NCBI GenBank assembly: GCA_020073265.1
Contig: JAIQFN010000055.1
Span: forward strand, 1 to 39,891
Origin: Terriglobia bacterium
GTDB lineage: Bacteria > Acidobacteriota > Terriglobia > Bryobacterales > Bryobacteraceae
Length of the DNA stretch: 39,891 nucleotides
Reading direction: 5' to 3'
The notes beneath the pieces are model-generated. The model saw only the letters and a list, made by a program, of their open reading frames with translations, was not told the origin of the DNA and searched no databases. Of this stretch, positions 8,434 to 16,800 are shown piece by piece (the first letter of the stretch is position 1; each line of letters begins with the position of its first letter). The position numbers and the translations under genes are program-made.

Positions 8434-9522
8434 CTAGGGAGCCGCCGTTTTCTGGATGAGCGCCGCGAGTTGCTGGCTGAAAGCCGCGCGGCCACTGGCG
8501 TTCAAGTGCAAGCTGTCGGCAAAGTATTCGGGCTTTTCGAGCGACGCGAAGGCATTCTCGTCCAACACGATGCTGCCCGGGCCCGACGCCGCCAGATCGC
8601 GGATGGCGCTCGGCAGGTTCGCTGGCTCGGGGCGCTGGACCGGCAGCCTAGGCACGCGCGCAAATATGATCCGTGTGCTCTTAGACCGGTAACGCTCCAG
8701 AATTCGCCCCAGCCAGTATTTCCGATAGCGAAACTTGTCGCCGTGCTGCGGGTCGGTGTCTCGCAGGATGGCGGTGGACAGCTCCCTGCGTTGCGCTTCC
8801 GTGAGGCCGGACGGAAAGTGGACGCTGCGAGTGGCCCAATCGACCGAAAGCCCGGCGAGACTCTCGGGCCGGCCCGTGTATCCATAGCGCCATTCGGCCG
8901 AGTGCTCGCGAAAAGCTGCCACCTTCTGAAAACGGGCCCGCGGGTTCGCCAGCAACGCCTGCCAGTCATCCTTGTATACAAACCCCTTCAGCAGGGCGCC
9001 GCGCAGATTGTAGAATCGATCGGCCGCCTGATGGAACGAGGCGGCGAAACTGAGGGTGTCATTCAGCCGCAGGCATGCCACCGCGATGGGGAGGTCAATG
9101 GGATAGTCGGCCCACGACCAGACTCCGTCCTCGTCGCGATAGTCGTCCACCGCGAGCACGATGGCGCGGTAGTTCGAGACGCCGGAGCCCAGCTCTCGCA
9201 GCACGTAGTACCAGGAGCGAGGCGTCGAGCCGGAGATGGCGGCATTGGCGAACGTGAGACGGTGATCCTGGACGCTTTCATTCGCGATTTTCGCCGAGAA
9301 GCCCTCGCCGATTCGCGAATCGCCCAAAACCAGGACCGTGCTCGCCGCCGAAGGAGGTTGCTGGCGTTGCGCGGCCAGCAACAAGCCCACTTGCGCCGAA
9401 TAGGACTCAGGCTCCAGCAGCGAACGGTAGAACGGAGTGCGGAAAAGCAGAAACTCGCTGGCCAGGAACAGGGCGGCGGCGGACGCATAGATCGCAATGG
9501 GCCTGGCCCAAGAATCCCGCAT
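8434..9522 (-). CDS. SGNH-hydrolase-like membrane-anchored protein (AlgX/AlgJ-like partner of MBOAT)
   Basis: An N-terminal membrane anchor (ARPIAIYASAAALFLASEFL) precedes an extracytoplasmic domain. Block I of SGNH enzymes appears as VLVLGDSRIGEGFSAK, with the nucleophile Ser in GDSR. The late D-x-x-H pair appears as FADSLHLNASGRAAFS. An Asn in FANAAISGSTPRSWYY fits the middle block. Such proteins accept or transfer the acetyl group passed by the MBOAT protein encoded immediately downstream. The assignment to polysaccharide O-acetylation is inference from the pair and from the nearby glycosyltransferase at 9736. Confidence 0.85.
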   Translation of the reverse strand: MRDSWARPIAIYASAAALFLASEFLLFRTPFYRSLLEPESYSAQVGLLLAAQRQQPPSAASTVLVLGDSRIGEGFSAKIANESVQDHRLTFANAAISGSTPRSWYYVLRELGSGVSNYRAIVLAVDDYRDEDGVWSWADYPIDLPIAVACLRLNDTLSFAASFHQAADRFYNLRGALLKGFVYKDDWQALLANPRARFQKVAAFREHSAEWRYGYTGRPESLAGLSVDWATRSVHFPSGLTEAQRRELSTAILRDTDPQHGDKFRYRKYWLGRILERYRSKSTRIIFARVPRLPVQRPEPANLPSAIRDLAASGPGSIVLDENAFASLEKPEYFADSLHLNASGRAAFSQQLAALIQKTAAP

Positions 9523-9530
9523 CGGTTCTG

Positions 9531-9536
9531 ATTATA
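9531..9536 (-). promoter_or_regulatory. Candidate -10 box (TATAAT) of the SGNH-MBOAT operon
   Basis: A perfect TATAAT on the minus strand ends 8 bp before the ATG at 9522, which suggests a leader of zero to two bases. The hexamer 17 bp upstream (TCGATC) is a poor -35. The rest of 9537-9735 shows nothing else I can interpret. Confidence 0.45.
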
Positions 9537-9735
9537 GCTGGCCGGCCGAGGCAGATCGACTGGGGCGATGGTTTGCCGCGGCTGGCTTGTCGGCATAAAC
9601 GCGAGCGCAGCGGCCCTCAGAACCAGTCGGGTTCCAAGGAGCCGGTACTATCAGTAATGGCTGTTATGGAACTAGAACGAACCATTTTGACCAGTTAGGC
9701 ACTAGATACCTCTCGAATGCCGTGGTAGGCTTGCC

Positions 9736-10953
9736 ATGACAAAGATGGAGTGGCACATTGTTACGGGCGAGTTTCCGCCCGCACTCGGAGGGGTCAGCGA
9801 CTATACCCAACAGTTGGTAGCGGCCTTAGTCGACGTCTCGGAACAGGTGCATGTGTGGGCGCCTGCCTGTTCCACCGAACCGCAAACTAACGCTGTCAGG
9901 AACTTTCATTTTCATCCGCTTCCCAGCCCCTTCCAGTGTCGATGGTTGCGCGCGCTGGATCAAGGCTTGGCTGGTCGTGACAAAGAAGCGGTGGTGCTGG
10001 TCCAGTATGTGCCGCACATGTACGGCTGGAAGGCGATGAACCTGGGCTTCTGTTGGTGGCTGTTTAAGCAAAGGCGCCGCAACCTCCTGGTCATGTTCCA
10101 CGAAGTTGCATTCCCGTTCAAGCCGGGCCAGCCATGGAAGCATCACTTGCTGGCGGCGGTCCACCGGCTGATGGCCTGGATGATGCTTCGGAGCGCAAGA
10201 CATTCATTTACGTCTATAGAATCGTATGAGGAGCTGCTGAGGAGTTTGGCGCCGGAAGCGCGGATCCGGCTTCTGCGATTGTTCAGCAACGTCCCATTCG
10301 ACACAAGTTCGAGCAGCGACGGCGACGCGGAGCAGCACGAGCGCAACGGGGACACGCTGGGAGTCTTCTCTTCGTTCAACGCCGAAATCTGCGAGTTGTT
10401 GGAACACACACTTCCCACGGTGCTGGAGAATCCCGCCGTCCATGTGTTGCTGATAGGTCCTGGTGCTGCGCTTATTGAGCGATTCTGTGCAACCTTTCCG
10501 AAGTTCCGCGATCGGCTGAGCACTTCAGGCCACGTGAACGCCCTTGAGGTAGGCCGGCATTTTAGGGCCTGCGATGTGCTCTTGCAGCTTTACCCGGACG
10601 GGGCAGCCGGGGCGCGAGGCACGCTGCTGGCGGCTCTCGCCTCCGGTGTGCCGGTGGTCACAACTGCCGGGCGCTTGACCGATCCACTGTTGAAATCGAG
10701 CAACGCGATTGTGTTCGCGGATCCCTACCCGTCAGCAATCCGGCGCGCCATTGACGATCTACTGGCCAACAAGGCCCGAGCGCGAATGCTCGGCGCATCC
10801 ACTCGCCGCTTTTATGAAACACACTACGACGTAGCGGTTGCCGTGAAAACGCTCAAGGAAGCCGCGCGAGAATCCGCGGCGGTTTGTGATCTTCCCGACC
10901 CGCGCCCTGTCTCCCGGGAAAGTCTTGCGCCTGGCAGGTCCAGAGTCGGTTGA
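9736..10953 (+). CDS. GT-B-fold glycosyltransferase (GT4-like)
   Basis: The N-terminal Rossmann half begins with the typical acceptor-side signature WHIVTGEFPPALGGVSDYTQ. The C-terminal half has VHVLLIGPGAALIERF, a GHVNALEVGRHFRACDVLL segment and RGTLLAALASGVPVVTT, where a nucleotide-sugar loop sits in GT4 enzymes. The usual E-x7-E is altered in this region, so the donor is uncertain. Start is ATG 9736; ATG 9742-9745 region (MEW) is an alternative, and neither has a good Shine-Dalgarno. There is no signal peptide, so it acts in the cytoplasm. It is convergent with the small secreted gene at 10970. Confidence 0.85.
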   Translation: MTKMEWHIVTGEFPPALGGVSDYTQQLVAALVDVSEQVHVWAPACSTEPQTNAVRNFHFHPLPSPFQCRWLRALDQGLAGRDKEAVVLVQYVPHMYGWKAMNLGFCWWLFKQRRRNLLVMFHEVAFPFKPGQPWKHHLLAAVHRLMAWMMLRSARHSFTSIESYEELLRSLAPEARIRLLRLFSNVPFDTSSSSDGDAEQHERNGDTLGVFSSFNAEICELLEHTLPTVLENPAVHVLLIGPGAALIERFCATFPKFRDRLSTSGHVNALEVGRHFRACDVLLQLYPDGAAGARGTLLAALASGVPVVTTAGRLTDPLLKSSNAIVFADPYPSAIRRAIDDLLANKARARMLGASTRRFYETHYDVAVAVKTLKEAARESAAVCDLPDPRPVSRESLAPGRSRVG

Positions 10954-10969
10954 AATCGCGGCTCCCGGG

Positions 10970-11320
10970 CTACTTTTGCTTTTCTGCCGTAAATTTTCCG
11001 CTGCCGAGCTGCCCGTATTGCACTGTCCCCGCGATCTTCCCACTGGCGTCGACGGTACCCTTATAGCTGACCTTTCCAGCGTCGCCGGCATCGAACGACC
11101 ACTCGACATCGGATCCGTTCACCGTTCCGGTGACGTTGGCGCTGCCCACTGCACCCGAGTAGGTGCCCGTGAGCTTGTTCCCGTCCTGCTTGAAGACGAA
11201 GGTGGCGGTACCGCTTCCGGCATCCAAGGTGACCGCCGCCGACCAGGTCCCGGTAAGGTCCGCACCCAATAGCGTCAAACCGAGTAAAGCCAGACCGACT
11301 AAAGCAAGAAATCTTTTCAT
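10970..11320 (-). CDS. Small secreted beta-rich protein, unknown function
   Basis: The 116-residue product has a clear signal peptide (MKRFLALVGLALLGLTLLGA), then a beta-rich mature part built from repeated turns such as LTGTWSAAV, LTGTYSGAV, VTGTVNGSDV and IAGTVQYGQ. This pattern recurs in small extracytoplasmic proteins of Acidobacteria and resembles one lipocalin-like or calycin-like sheet. I cannot name a function. A TACACT box ends 6 bp before the ATG, suggesting a leaderless mRNA. It is divergent from the gene at 11384. Confidence 0.8.
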   Translation of the reverse strand: MKRFLALVGLALLGLTLLGADLTGTWSAAVTLDAGSGTATFVFKQDGNKLTGTYSGAVGSANVTGTVNGSDVEWSFDAGDAGKVSYKGTVDASGKIAGTVQYGQLGSGKFTAEKQK

Positions 11321-11326
11321 AGCCGC

Positions 11327-11332
11327 AGTGTA
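11327..11332 (-). promoter_or_regulatory. Candidate -10 box (TACACT) of the small secreted gene
   Basis: TACACT on the minus strand lies 6 bp before the ATG at 11320, which places the transcription start at or next to the start codon. No Shine-Dalgarno sequence is present between them. No convincing -35 was found. Confidence 0.4.
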
Positions 11333-11363
11333 GCACCGCGCTGCGCAAGCCGGCTTCGTGACC

Positions 11364-11369
11364 TATACT
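11364..11369 (+). promoter_or_regulatory. Candidate -10 box (TATACT) of the gene at 11384
   Basis: TATACT lies 14 bp before the ATG at 11384 and back to back with the divergent promoter at 11327. The predicted leader is about 7 bases. No clear -35 is seen. Confidence 0.4.
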
Positions 11370-11383
11370 GAAAAAGTACCGGC

Positions 11384-12019
11384 ATGCGGTGGAAGACGGC
11401 AGGACTTGCGATCGTGCTGGCGGCTGTCGCGCTAGCTCAGGAAAATGCCCCTGCGGGTTTTCTCCACGGTGGCCTGTTGTCGTGGACCGGTACGTCACGG
11501 AGCGGCGAATTCACCTTCCAGGCCGCCCCGGATCAGGCGTACTTCTGCTCCTACGACGAGAAAACCTACATCGAGCGCGCAAACCAGCGCATCAGCATGG
11601 CGGACGCTGAAAAAGGCGACCGGCTGGAGATCGTTTCGGATGTGAAGCAGGGATCCACGCTCTGTTACGCGCGCACGGTCCACATCCTGGAGGTTCCCCG
11701 CAGAGACGCCGTTCCGGGCGTCAAGCCGCGCCCACGGCTGACTAGTTCAGCGGCGCTGTTCCAGCCTCATGCCACCCTCACCTTCAGCGGCGCGGTGTTT
11801 CGCATCACCCCGGACGTTTTGATTCTGAGATCCCGTTCCGGCGAGCACCAGACTCTGCGGCTGCGGCCCGACACGCGCTATTTCAGCGAAGGCCAGGCCG
11901 CCGATCCACGCAGTCTGCAAGTGAACACGGTGGTCTTCGTTCGCGGCGCCCGCGACCTGTACAATCAACTGGAGGCCTACCAGGTGATTTGGGGCGACAT
12001 CCTGCGGCCGGGCCAATGA
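11384..12019 (+). CDS. Secreted protein with two DUF5666-like beta repeats
   Basis: A signal peptide (MRWKTAGLAIVLAAVALAQ) leads into two similar halves of about 75 residues. Each half runs from a strand of the kind LLSWTGTSRSGEFTF or LTFSGAVFRITPDVLILRS through a T-x-Y pair (KTYIE / TRYFS) to a closing strand (KGDRLEIVSD / VNTVVFVRGA). This is the pattern of small OB-like or DUF5666-type repeats, here in tandem. I do not know its function. The next gene, encoding the large beta-propeller protein, starts 94 bp downstream on the same strand with its own -10 box. Confidence 0.8.
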   Translation: MRWKTAGLAIVLAAVALAQENAPAGFLHGGLLSWTGTSRSGEFTFQAAPDQAYFCSYDEKTYIERANQRISMADAEKGDRLEIVSDVKQGSTLCYARTVHILEVPRRDAVPGVKPRPRLTSSAALFQPHATLTFSGAVFRITPDVLILRSRSGEHQTLRLRPDTRYFSEGQAADPRSLQVNTVVFVRGARDLYNQLEAYQVIWGDILRPGQ

Positions 12020-12081
12020 AGGTCCCCTGGGCGCGCCAAGAAACTGGAAACGCGAGCGGCCTAGAATTCGTCCGAGCTTGA

Positions 12082-12087
12082 TATACT
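12082..12087 (+). promoter_or_regulatory. Candidate -10 box (TATACT) of the beta-propeller gene
   Basis: TATACT lies 26 bp upstream of the ATG at 12114, with a T-rich stretch but no good -35. It is the same hexamer as before the upstream gene. It supports ATG 12114 over an upstream in-frame TTG. Confidence 0.35.
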
Positions 12088-12113
12088 GGGTCCTTGCCCC
12101 TAAGTTCAGCATC

Positions 12114-14912
12114 ATGAAGTATCTGGCCTTTACTTTCCTGGCTTCAGTCACGGCTTTTGGCGCGGATTTCCTGACCGGCCAGGCCGCCCGGTTCACTATC
12201 GGGCAGGCCACTTTCACCGCTCAGGACACCGGGATTCCTTCGGCTTTCCAACTGGGAGCGGTGGGCGGCGTGGCTTACGCCAACAACAGCCTGTTCGTGG
12301 TGGACTCCAACCATGTCCAGGCCACGCCGGTCCAGAACCGCGTCCTGATTTACAACAATGTCTCCCAGTACCTGTACCCGCCCAGCAGCGAAATTCCGCA
12401 AGGAGTCCGCTGCCCGGTCTGCATCGGCACGCCGACCTATGGGCTGGCGAACGTAGTAGTCGGACAACAAGATTTCTCGACTATCGATATCAACCTGACT
12501 CAGACCGGCCTGCGAACGCCCACCGCGGTAGCCTCGGACGGCAAGATCCTGGTGGTGGCGGACACCGACAACAACCGGGTTCTGATCTGGAAGACGATTC
12601 CCGCCAGCAACGGCGCGCCGGCCGACGTGGTCCTGGGCCAAAAAGATTTCACCACCTTCACGGCGCCCACCCAAGTCACCGCTTCGTCGCTGCGCGGTCC
12701 GCAGGGTGTCTGGATTCAAGGCGCGCGCTTGTTTGTCGCCGATACGCAAAACGATCGGGTGCTGGTGTGGAACAACATTCCCACTTCCAATAACCAGGGG
12801 GCCGACTATGTACTGGGTGAGCCGAACCTGACTTCCGCGCCGCCCAATACGGTGGCCGATCTTCCGCCGCAGGCCAACAACCTGTTCTCTCCAGTGTCGG
12901 TCACCTCCGACGGGCTGCGCCTCTTCGTTACCGATCTGGCCCACAACCGCGTGTTGATCTGGAACTCCATTCCCACCCAGACCCAGCAGGCGGCCGACGT
13001 GGTGATCGGCCAACCCGACATGACCAGCGAACAGGACAACAACGTTCTGGGTTCGTGCGTTGCGAGCGGAACGGATAGCGCCAGCAATCCAACCTATCCG
13101 GCGGGTTGCGTTCCGGTTTGCCCATCGAACGGCACCGACTCCGCCAGCAACCCCACCTACCCGCAGCGTTGCGCGGCCACCTTGAGTTTTCCGCGATTCG
13201 CGCTCTCCGATGGGACGCGATTGTTTATCGCCGACGGCGGGAACGACCGGATTTTGGTCTACAACAGCATCCCCACCCGGAATGGCCAGCCAGCCGACGT
13301 GATCCTGGGTCAACCGAACGATCTGGTGAACCAGACCAGTGATACCGGCACGTCCACAACCAATTCCGGCATCCTGGTATCGAGTCCCGACACCATTCGC
13401 ACGCCGCTGGCGCTGGCCTGGGACGGCACCAATCTGTTTGTCACGGATCCCTACGACCGGCGGGTTCTGGTGTTCACACTGGGCGCTCCCAATATTCCGA
13501 CCAACGGCATCACCAACGCCGCCAGCCTCACGGTCTATGCGGTCGGCACGGTGGACTTCGGCGGCACCATCACGGCCGACGACACCATCACCATCACCAT
13601 TAACGGCACCGACTACAAGTACACAGTGGTCAAGGATGATAACCTGCCCACCATCGTTCAGAACATGGCGGACCTGATCAACGGCAAGAACGGCGGCACG
13701 CCGGATCCGAACGTCACTACCCGGCCGAATCCAGGCTTCAATGAGCTGATTCTGACGTCCAGGCTTCCCGGTGCGGACGGAAACAACATCACCTATTCCG
13801 TAGCGGTGGCCGCTGCTACCACTTCAGGAACCGCCACTGAGACAGTTACCGCCGGAGGTCCGGCACTCAATGGGGGCGCCAATGCCGCTGAAGTGGCCCC
13901 GGGCACGCTGGTTACGATCACGGGCACGAATCTGAGCGATACGTCCGTCACCGGAGCGCCGGATTCTCAAGGCTTTTATCCCACGAGCCTAGGCGGCGCC
14001 GAAGTGTATTTCGACGGCATCAAGGCGCCGTTGCTGTTCGTTTCGCCCGGCCAGATCAACACCCAGATTCCGTACGAGATCAGCGATGCGACCAGCAGCA
14101 GCGCGTTCGTCCGCACGGTGCATGGGGACGGCACGATAACCAGCACCTCCGCCATCGCGGTTCCGATCGTGTCGGAGAACCCGGGCATTTTCGCCGAGAC
14201 CGGAAACGATCCGCGGCCCGGCATCGTGTACCACACCAGCAGCAGTGCGATCGGGCTGGTTTCGGTGGACGGACTGGTGATCCCTAATGACAGCGCCACG
14301 GTGGGGATCGAAGATCGAAACTATATCTATACCATCCAGTCGACCGACACACTCACAACCATTCGCGACGGGCTGGTGGCGCTGATTAATTCCAATCCCG
14401 AGGAGAAGGTGATCGCGTCGGCGAGCAGCGAGTTCACACGCATCATTCTGACCGCCAAAGTCGCCGGTCCGGACGGCAACGGAATTCCGATCAGCGCCAC
14501 CAGCAACGGCTCGATCACCATGACCGCGCTGAACCCGCAGACCTGCTGTGCCAACGTGGCTGGCGCGCGCGTGACCGCCGACAATCCCGCCATCGCGGGC
14601 GAAGTGGTCACGATCTATGCCACCGGGATCGGGATCACTACGCTGGCCGATGGAACCACCCCGGTAGGTGTGACCGGCCAGGTTTACAACGGGCCGGCAT
14701 TCAATATTCCGCAAACTCCGGTGGACAACGCGCAACTGGGCACCACTACCGCCAACATCCTGGGCGCTTCACTGCTGCCGGGCACGGTGGGAATCTACCA
14801 GGTGCAGATACAGATCGGCGCCGGCCTGCCCACCAATCCGAACACGCAGCTCTTCATCGCGCAGAGCTTGTTCACGAGCAACATCGTCACCATCCCGGTG
14901 GTCGCGCCCTAG
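12114..14912 (+). CDS. Exported NHL-type beta-propeller protein with split Soli_cterm domain
   Basis: The start at 12114 gives a signal peptide (MKYLAFTFLASVTAFGA). Six propeller blades follow to about residue 460, each with a pattern like LFVADTQNDRVLVWNNIP followed by ADVVLGQ. The remainder is the C-terminal domain first described in Solibacter (VAPGTLVTITGTNLSD, then VYFDGIKAPLLFVSPGQIN and VVTIYATGIGI). Two copies of another beta domain (GTDYKYTVVKDDNLPTI type and NYIYTIQSTDTLTTI type, each ending near GADGN or GPDGN) sit inside it, at about 13527-13875 and 14245-14565. A cysteine-bearing repeat interrupts blade five. It is probably a secreted or surface protein of unknown binding role. 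Confidence 0.88.
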   Translation: MKYLAFTFLASVTAFGADFLTGQAARFTIGQATFTAQDTGIPSAFQLGAVGGVAYANNSLFVVDSNHVQATPVQNRVLIYNNVSQYLYPPSSEIPQGVRCPVCIGTPTYGLANVVVGQQDFSTIDINLTQTGLRTPTAVASDGKILVVADTDNNRVLIWKTIPASNGAPADVVLGQKDFTTFTAPTQVTASSLRGPQGVWIQGARLFVADTQNDRVLVWNNIPTSNNQGADYVLGEPNLTSAPPNTVADLPPQANNLFSPVSVTSDGLRLFVTDLAHNRVLIWNSIPTQTQQAADVVIGQPDMTSEQDNNVLGSCVASGTDSASNPTYPAGCVPVCPSNGTDSASNPTYPQRCAATLSFPRFALSDGTRLFIADGGNDRILVYNSIPTRNGQPADVILGQPNDLVNQTSDTGTSTTNSGILVSSPDTIRTPLALAWDGTNLFVTDPYDRRVLVFTLGAPNIPTNGITNAASLTVYAVGTVDFGGTITADDTITITINGTDYKYTVVKDDNLPTIVQNMADLINGKNGGTPDPNVTTRPNPGFNELILTSRLPGADGNNITYSVAVAAATTSGTATETVTAGGPALNGGANAAEVAPGTLVTITGTNLSDTSVTGAPDSQGFYPTSLGGAEVYFDGIKAPLLFVSPGQINTQIPYEISDATSSSAFVRTVHGDGTITSTSAIAVPIVSENPGIFAETGNDPRPGIVYHTSSSAIGLVSVDGLVIPNDSATVGIEDRNYIYTIQSTDTLTTIRDGLVALINSNPEEKVIASASSEFTRIILTAKVAGPDGNGIPISATSNGSITMTALNPQTCCANVAGARVTADNPAIAGEVVTIYATGIGITTLADGTTPVGVTGQVYNGPAFNIPQTPVDNAQLGTTTANILGASLLPGTVGIYQVQIQIGAGLPTNPNTQLFIAQSLFTSNIVTIPVVAP

Positions 14913-14918
14913 TAGATT

Positions 14919-15011
14919 GTGGGGCGGGCAATCCTGCCCGCAGCCGGCTTTTAGCCGGCAAATATACGAGCCGCCTGGAAAGGCGGCTGCAGCCAGGATT
15001 GGCTGCCCCAC
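14919..15011. repeat. REP/BIME-like four-hairpin element, copy B
   Basis: This 93 bp copy is bounded by GTGGGGC and GCCCCAC and holds hairpins GCGGGCAATCCTGCCCGC, GCCGGCTTTTAGCCGGC, GCCGCCTGGAAAGGCGGC and GCAGCCAGGATTGGCTGC. It fills the gap between two convergent genes (stops at 14912 and 15019). It has the same orientation as the copy at 18751 and the opposite one to that at 5353. Here it is well placed to serve as a bidirectional terminator. Confidence 0.88.
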
Positions 15012-15018
15012 AAATCCG

Positions 15019-16800
15019 TCAGCGCCCGAAGATGAATCGCGCGCGGCGCGGATCGGCTGCGCCGTTCAGCACGCCGTCGTGGACCCAGATCACGGTGGGC
15101 GCCGAGGAGTTGCTCCAGTCGCCCGCTAGCGTCACACGATGGCCCAGGGCTTCCAACGCATCGGCGGTGGATTTCGGAATCCGCCCTTCCAGGTTCAAGC
15201 GGCCGGGCACGAATTCGTGGCCCGCGAAGGAGCTGTAGAAGTGCTCGGTCTGGAAGCGCGGCGCTTCGGCGGCCTCCTGCGGCGACATGCCGAACTCGAT
15301 GATGTTCAACATCACCTGCAGCAGCGCCTGATCCTGATTGTCGCCGCCGGGCGTGGACATGATCATCTCCAGCTTTCCGCCTCTGGTGACCAGCGTCGGA
15401 CTCAGCGTCACGCGCGGACGCTTGCCGGCCTGCAACTGGTTGGGATGTCCGGGAGTCATGACGAAGGACTGCAAGCGGCTGGTCAGCGGAATGCCCGTCT
15501 CGCCCATGATGACCGAAGGCAGCCAGGCGCCGCTGGGAGTGGCCGAAAAAGCATTGCCCTGCCGGTCCACCACGTTGACGCAGGTGGTGTCGTTCACCGG
15601 AACATTGGAGGCCGTGGTGGAAGGCAGCGTGATGCGCGAGCCGAAGCTGCCCGGCCGGTGCTCGATGGAGGCGTGCGCCGGATCGATCAGCTTGCGCCGC
15701 TCGGCGGCATAATCTTTCGAAAGCAGAATCTCTTCGGGAATCTTGCTGAACTTGGGATCGCCGTAATACTGGTCGCGGTCGGCGAAGGCCAGCTTCACCG
15801 CTTCCACCACCGTGTGCAGATACTGCGGGCTGTTGTGCCCCATGGCTTTCAGGTCGAAGCCCTCCAGCAGATTCAGCGCTTCGATCATCACCGGCCCCTG
15901 GGTCCAAAAGCCGGGCTTGTAGACCTCGTAGCCGCGATAGGTTCCCACCTTGGGCTCTTCGGCGTCGGCGTGGAAATTGGCCAGATCGTTGTAGGCGATC
16001 AGGCCGCCGTTCTTGTCGCAGTATTCGGCGATCTGTTTGGCGATTGGACCTTTGTAGAAGAAGTCGCGCACGGCTTCGAGCTTCTTGTTGCGATTGCCGC
16101 GCGCTTTCTTCTCGGCCGCGGCCAGCTCGCGGAACGTTTTCGCCAGCGTGGGTTCGCGGAAAATCTCGCCGCGCGGTGTGGGCGTGCCGTCCGGATAGAA
16201 AAACTTTGTCGAAGCCGGCCACAGCGACATCACTTTCTGGTAGCTGCGCAGCATTCCGCCGAACTCTTCCGGCATTGGAAATCCCTGATCGGCGTACTCG
16301 ATGGCGGGCGCGGCCACTTCGGCGAAGGACTTGGTCCCGTACTTTTCGAGCGCCAGGATCAAGCCGTCAAAGACGCCCGGCGTGATGGCGCTCAGGATGC
16401 CTTGGCCCGGAATGGGCGGCATGTGTCCGGCATCCTCCCACGGTTCCGGCTGGCGCCGCGAGTAGAATTCCACGGTCGCCTTGGCCGGCGCGACGCCCAC
16501 GCCGCTGATCGCCACCGGAGGCTTGCCCGCCATTTTGATCAGCAGCGGCATTTCGCCGCCCAGCCCGAAACGGCTCAATTCGGTGACGCTGGCGGCCAGG
16601 ACGCTGGCCACGCCGGCATCCACGGCGTTGCCGCCCTGGGTCAGAATCCGGAATCCAGCCTCGACCTCGAAGTTGTTGGCCGCTCCGACCATCTCGTGGA
16701 TTCCGCGCACGGGCGGAAACATCGTGGTGCGATCCTGGGCGACAGCCGCGGCGCAGAAACACGCCGCAAAAAGCGACAAACGAGCAGCGAGTGACGTCAT
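15019..16800 (-). CDS. Gamma-glutamyltransferase family protein (exported)
   Basis: A signal peptide (MTSLAARLSLFAACFCAAAVA) precedes the Ntn-hydrolase. ILTQGGNAVDAGVASVLA and FGLGGEMPLLI are the conserved N-terminal segments. Autocleavage is expected before Thr405 in NDTTCVNVVDRQGNAFS, giving large and small chains. The family cleaves gamma-glutamyl bonds such as in glutathione, or transfers the group. The small chain has STPGGDNQ where classical enzymes have a GSPGGSRI-type loop, so substrate choice may differ. Its ATG overlaps the trmH-like stop (ATGA); it is the last gene of a transporter, methyltransferase and GGT operon. Length (593) fits the family. Confidence 0.92.
   Translation of the reverse strand: MTSLAARLSLFAACFCAAAVAQDRTTMFPPVRGIHEMVGAANNFEVEAGFRILTQGGNAVDAGVASVLAASVTELSRFGLGGEMPLLIKMAGKPPVAISGVGVAPAKATVEFYSRRQPEPWEDAGHMPPIPGQGILSAITPGVFDGLILALEKYGTKSFAEVAAPAIEYADQGFPMPEEFGGMLRSYQKVMSLWPASTKFFYPDGTPTPRGEIFREPTLAKTFRELAAAEKKARGNRNKKLEAVRDFFYKGPIAKQIAEYCDKNGGLIAYNDLANFHADAEEPKVGTYRGYEVYKPGFWTQGPVMIEALNLLEGFDLKAMGHNSPQYLHTVVEAVKLAFADRDQYYGDPKFSKIPEEILLSKDYAAERRKLIDPAHASIEHRPGSFGSRITLPSTTASNVPVNDTTCVNVVDRQGNAFSATPSGAWLPSVIMGETGIPLTSRLQSFVMTPGHPNQLQAGKRPRVTLSPTLVTRGGKLEMIMSTPGGDNQDQALLQVMLNIIEFGMSPQEAAEAPRFQTEHFYSSFAGHEFVPGRLNLEGRIPKSTADALEALGHRVTLAGDWSNSSAPTVIWVHDGVLNGAADPRRARFIFGR

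Noticed and set aside
7432-9531. Long open frame (699 codons) on the plus strand
   Set aside because: It is antisense to the MBOAT and SGNH genes, which have clear motifs; the composition (many Gln, Arg, Glu) is typical of a GC-rich shadow frame.
15139-16794. Long open frame (551 codons) on the plus strand
   Set aside because: Antisense to the gamma-glutamyltransferase gene; no recognisable domain.
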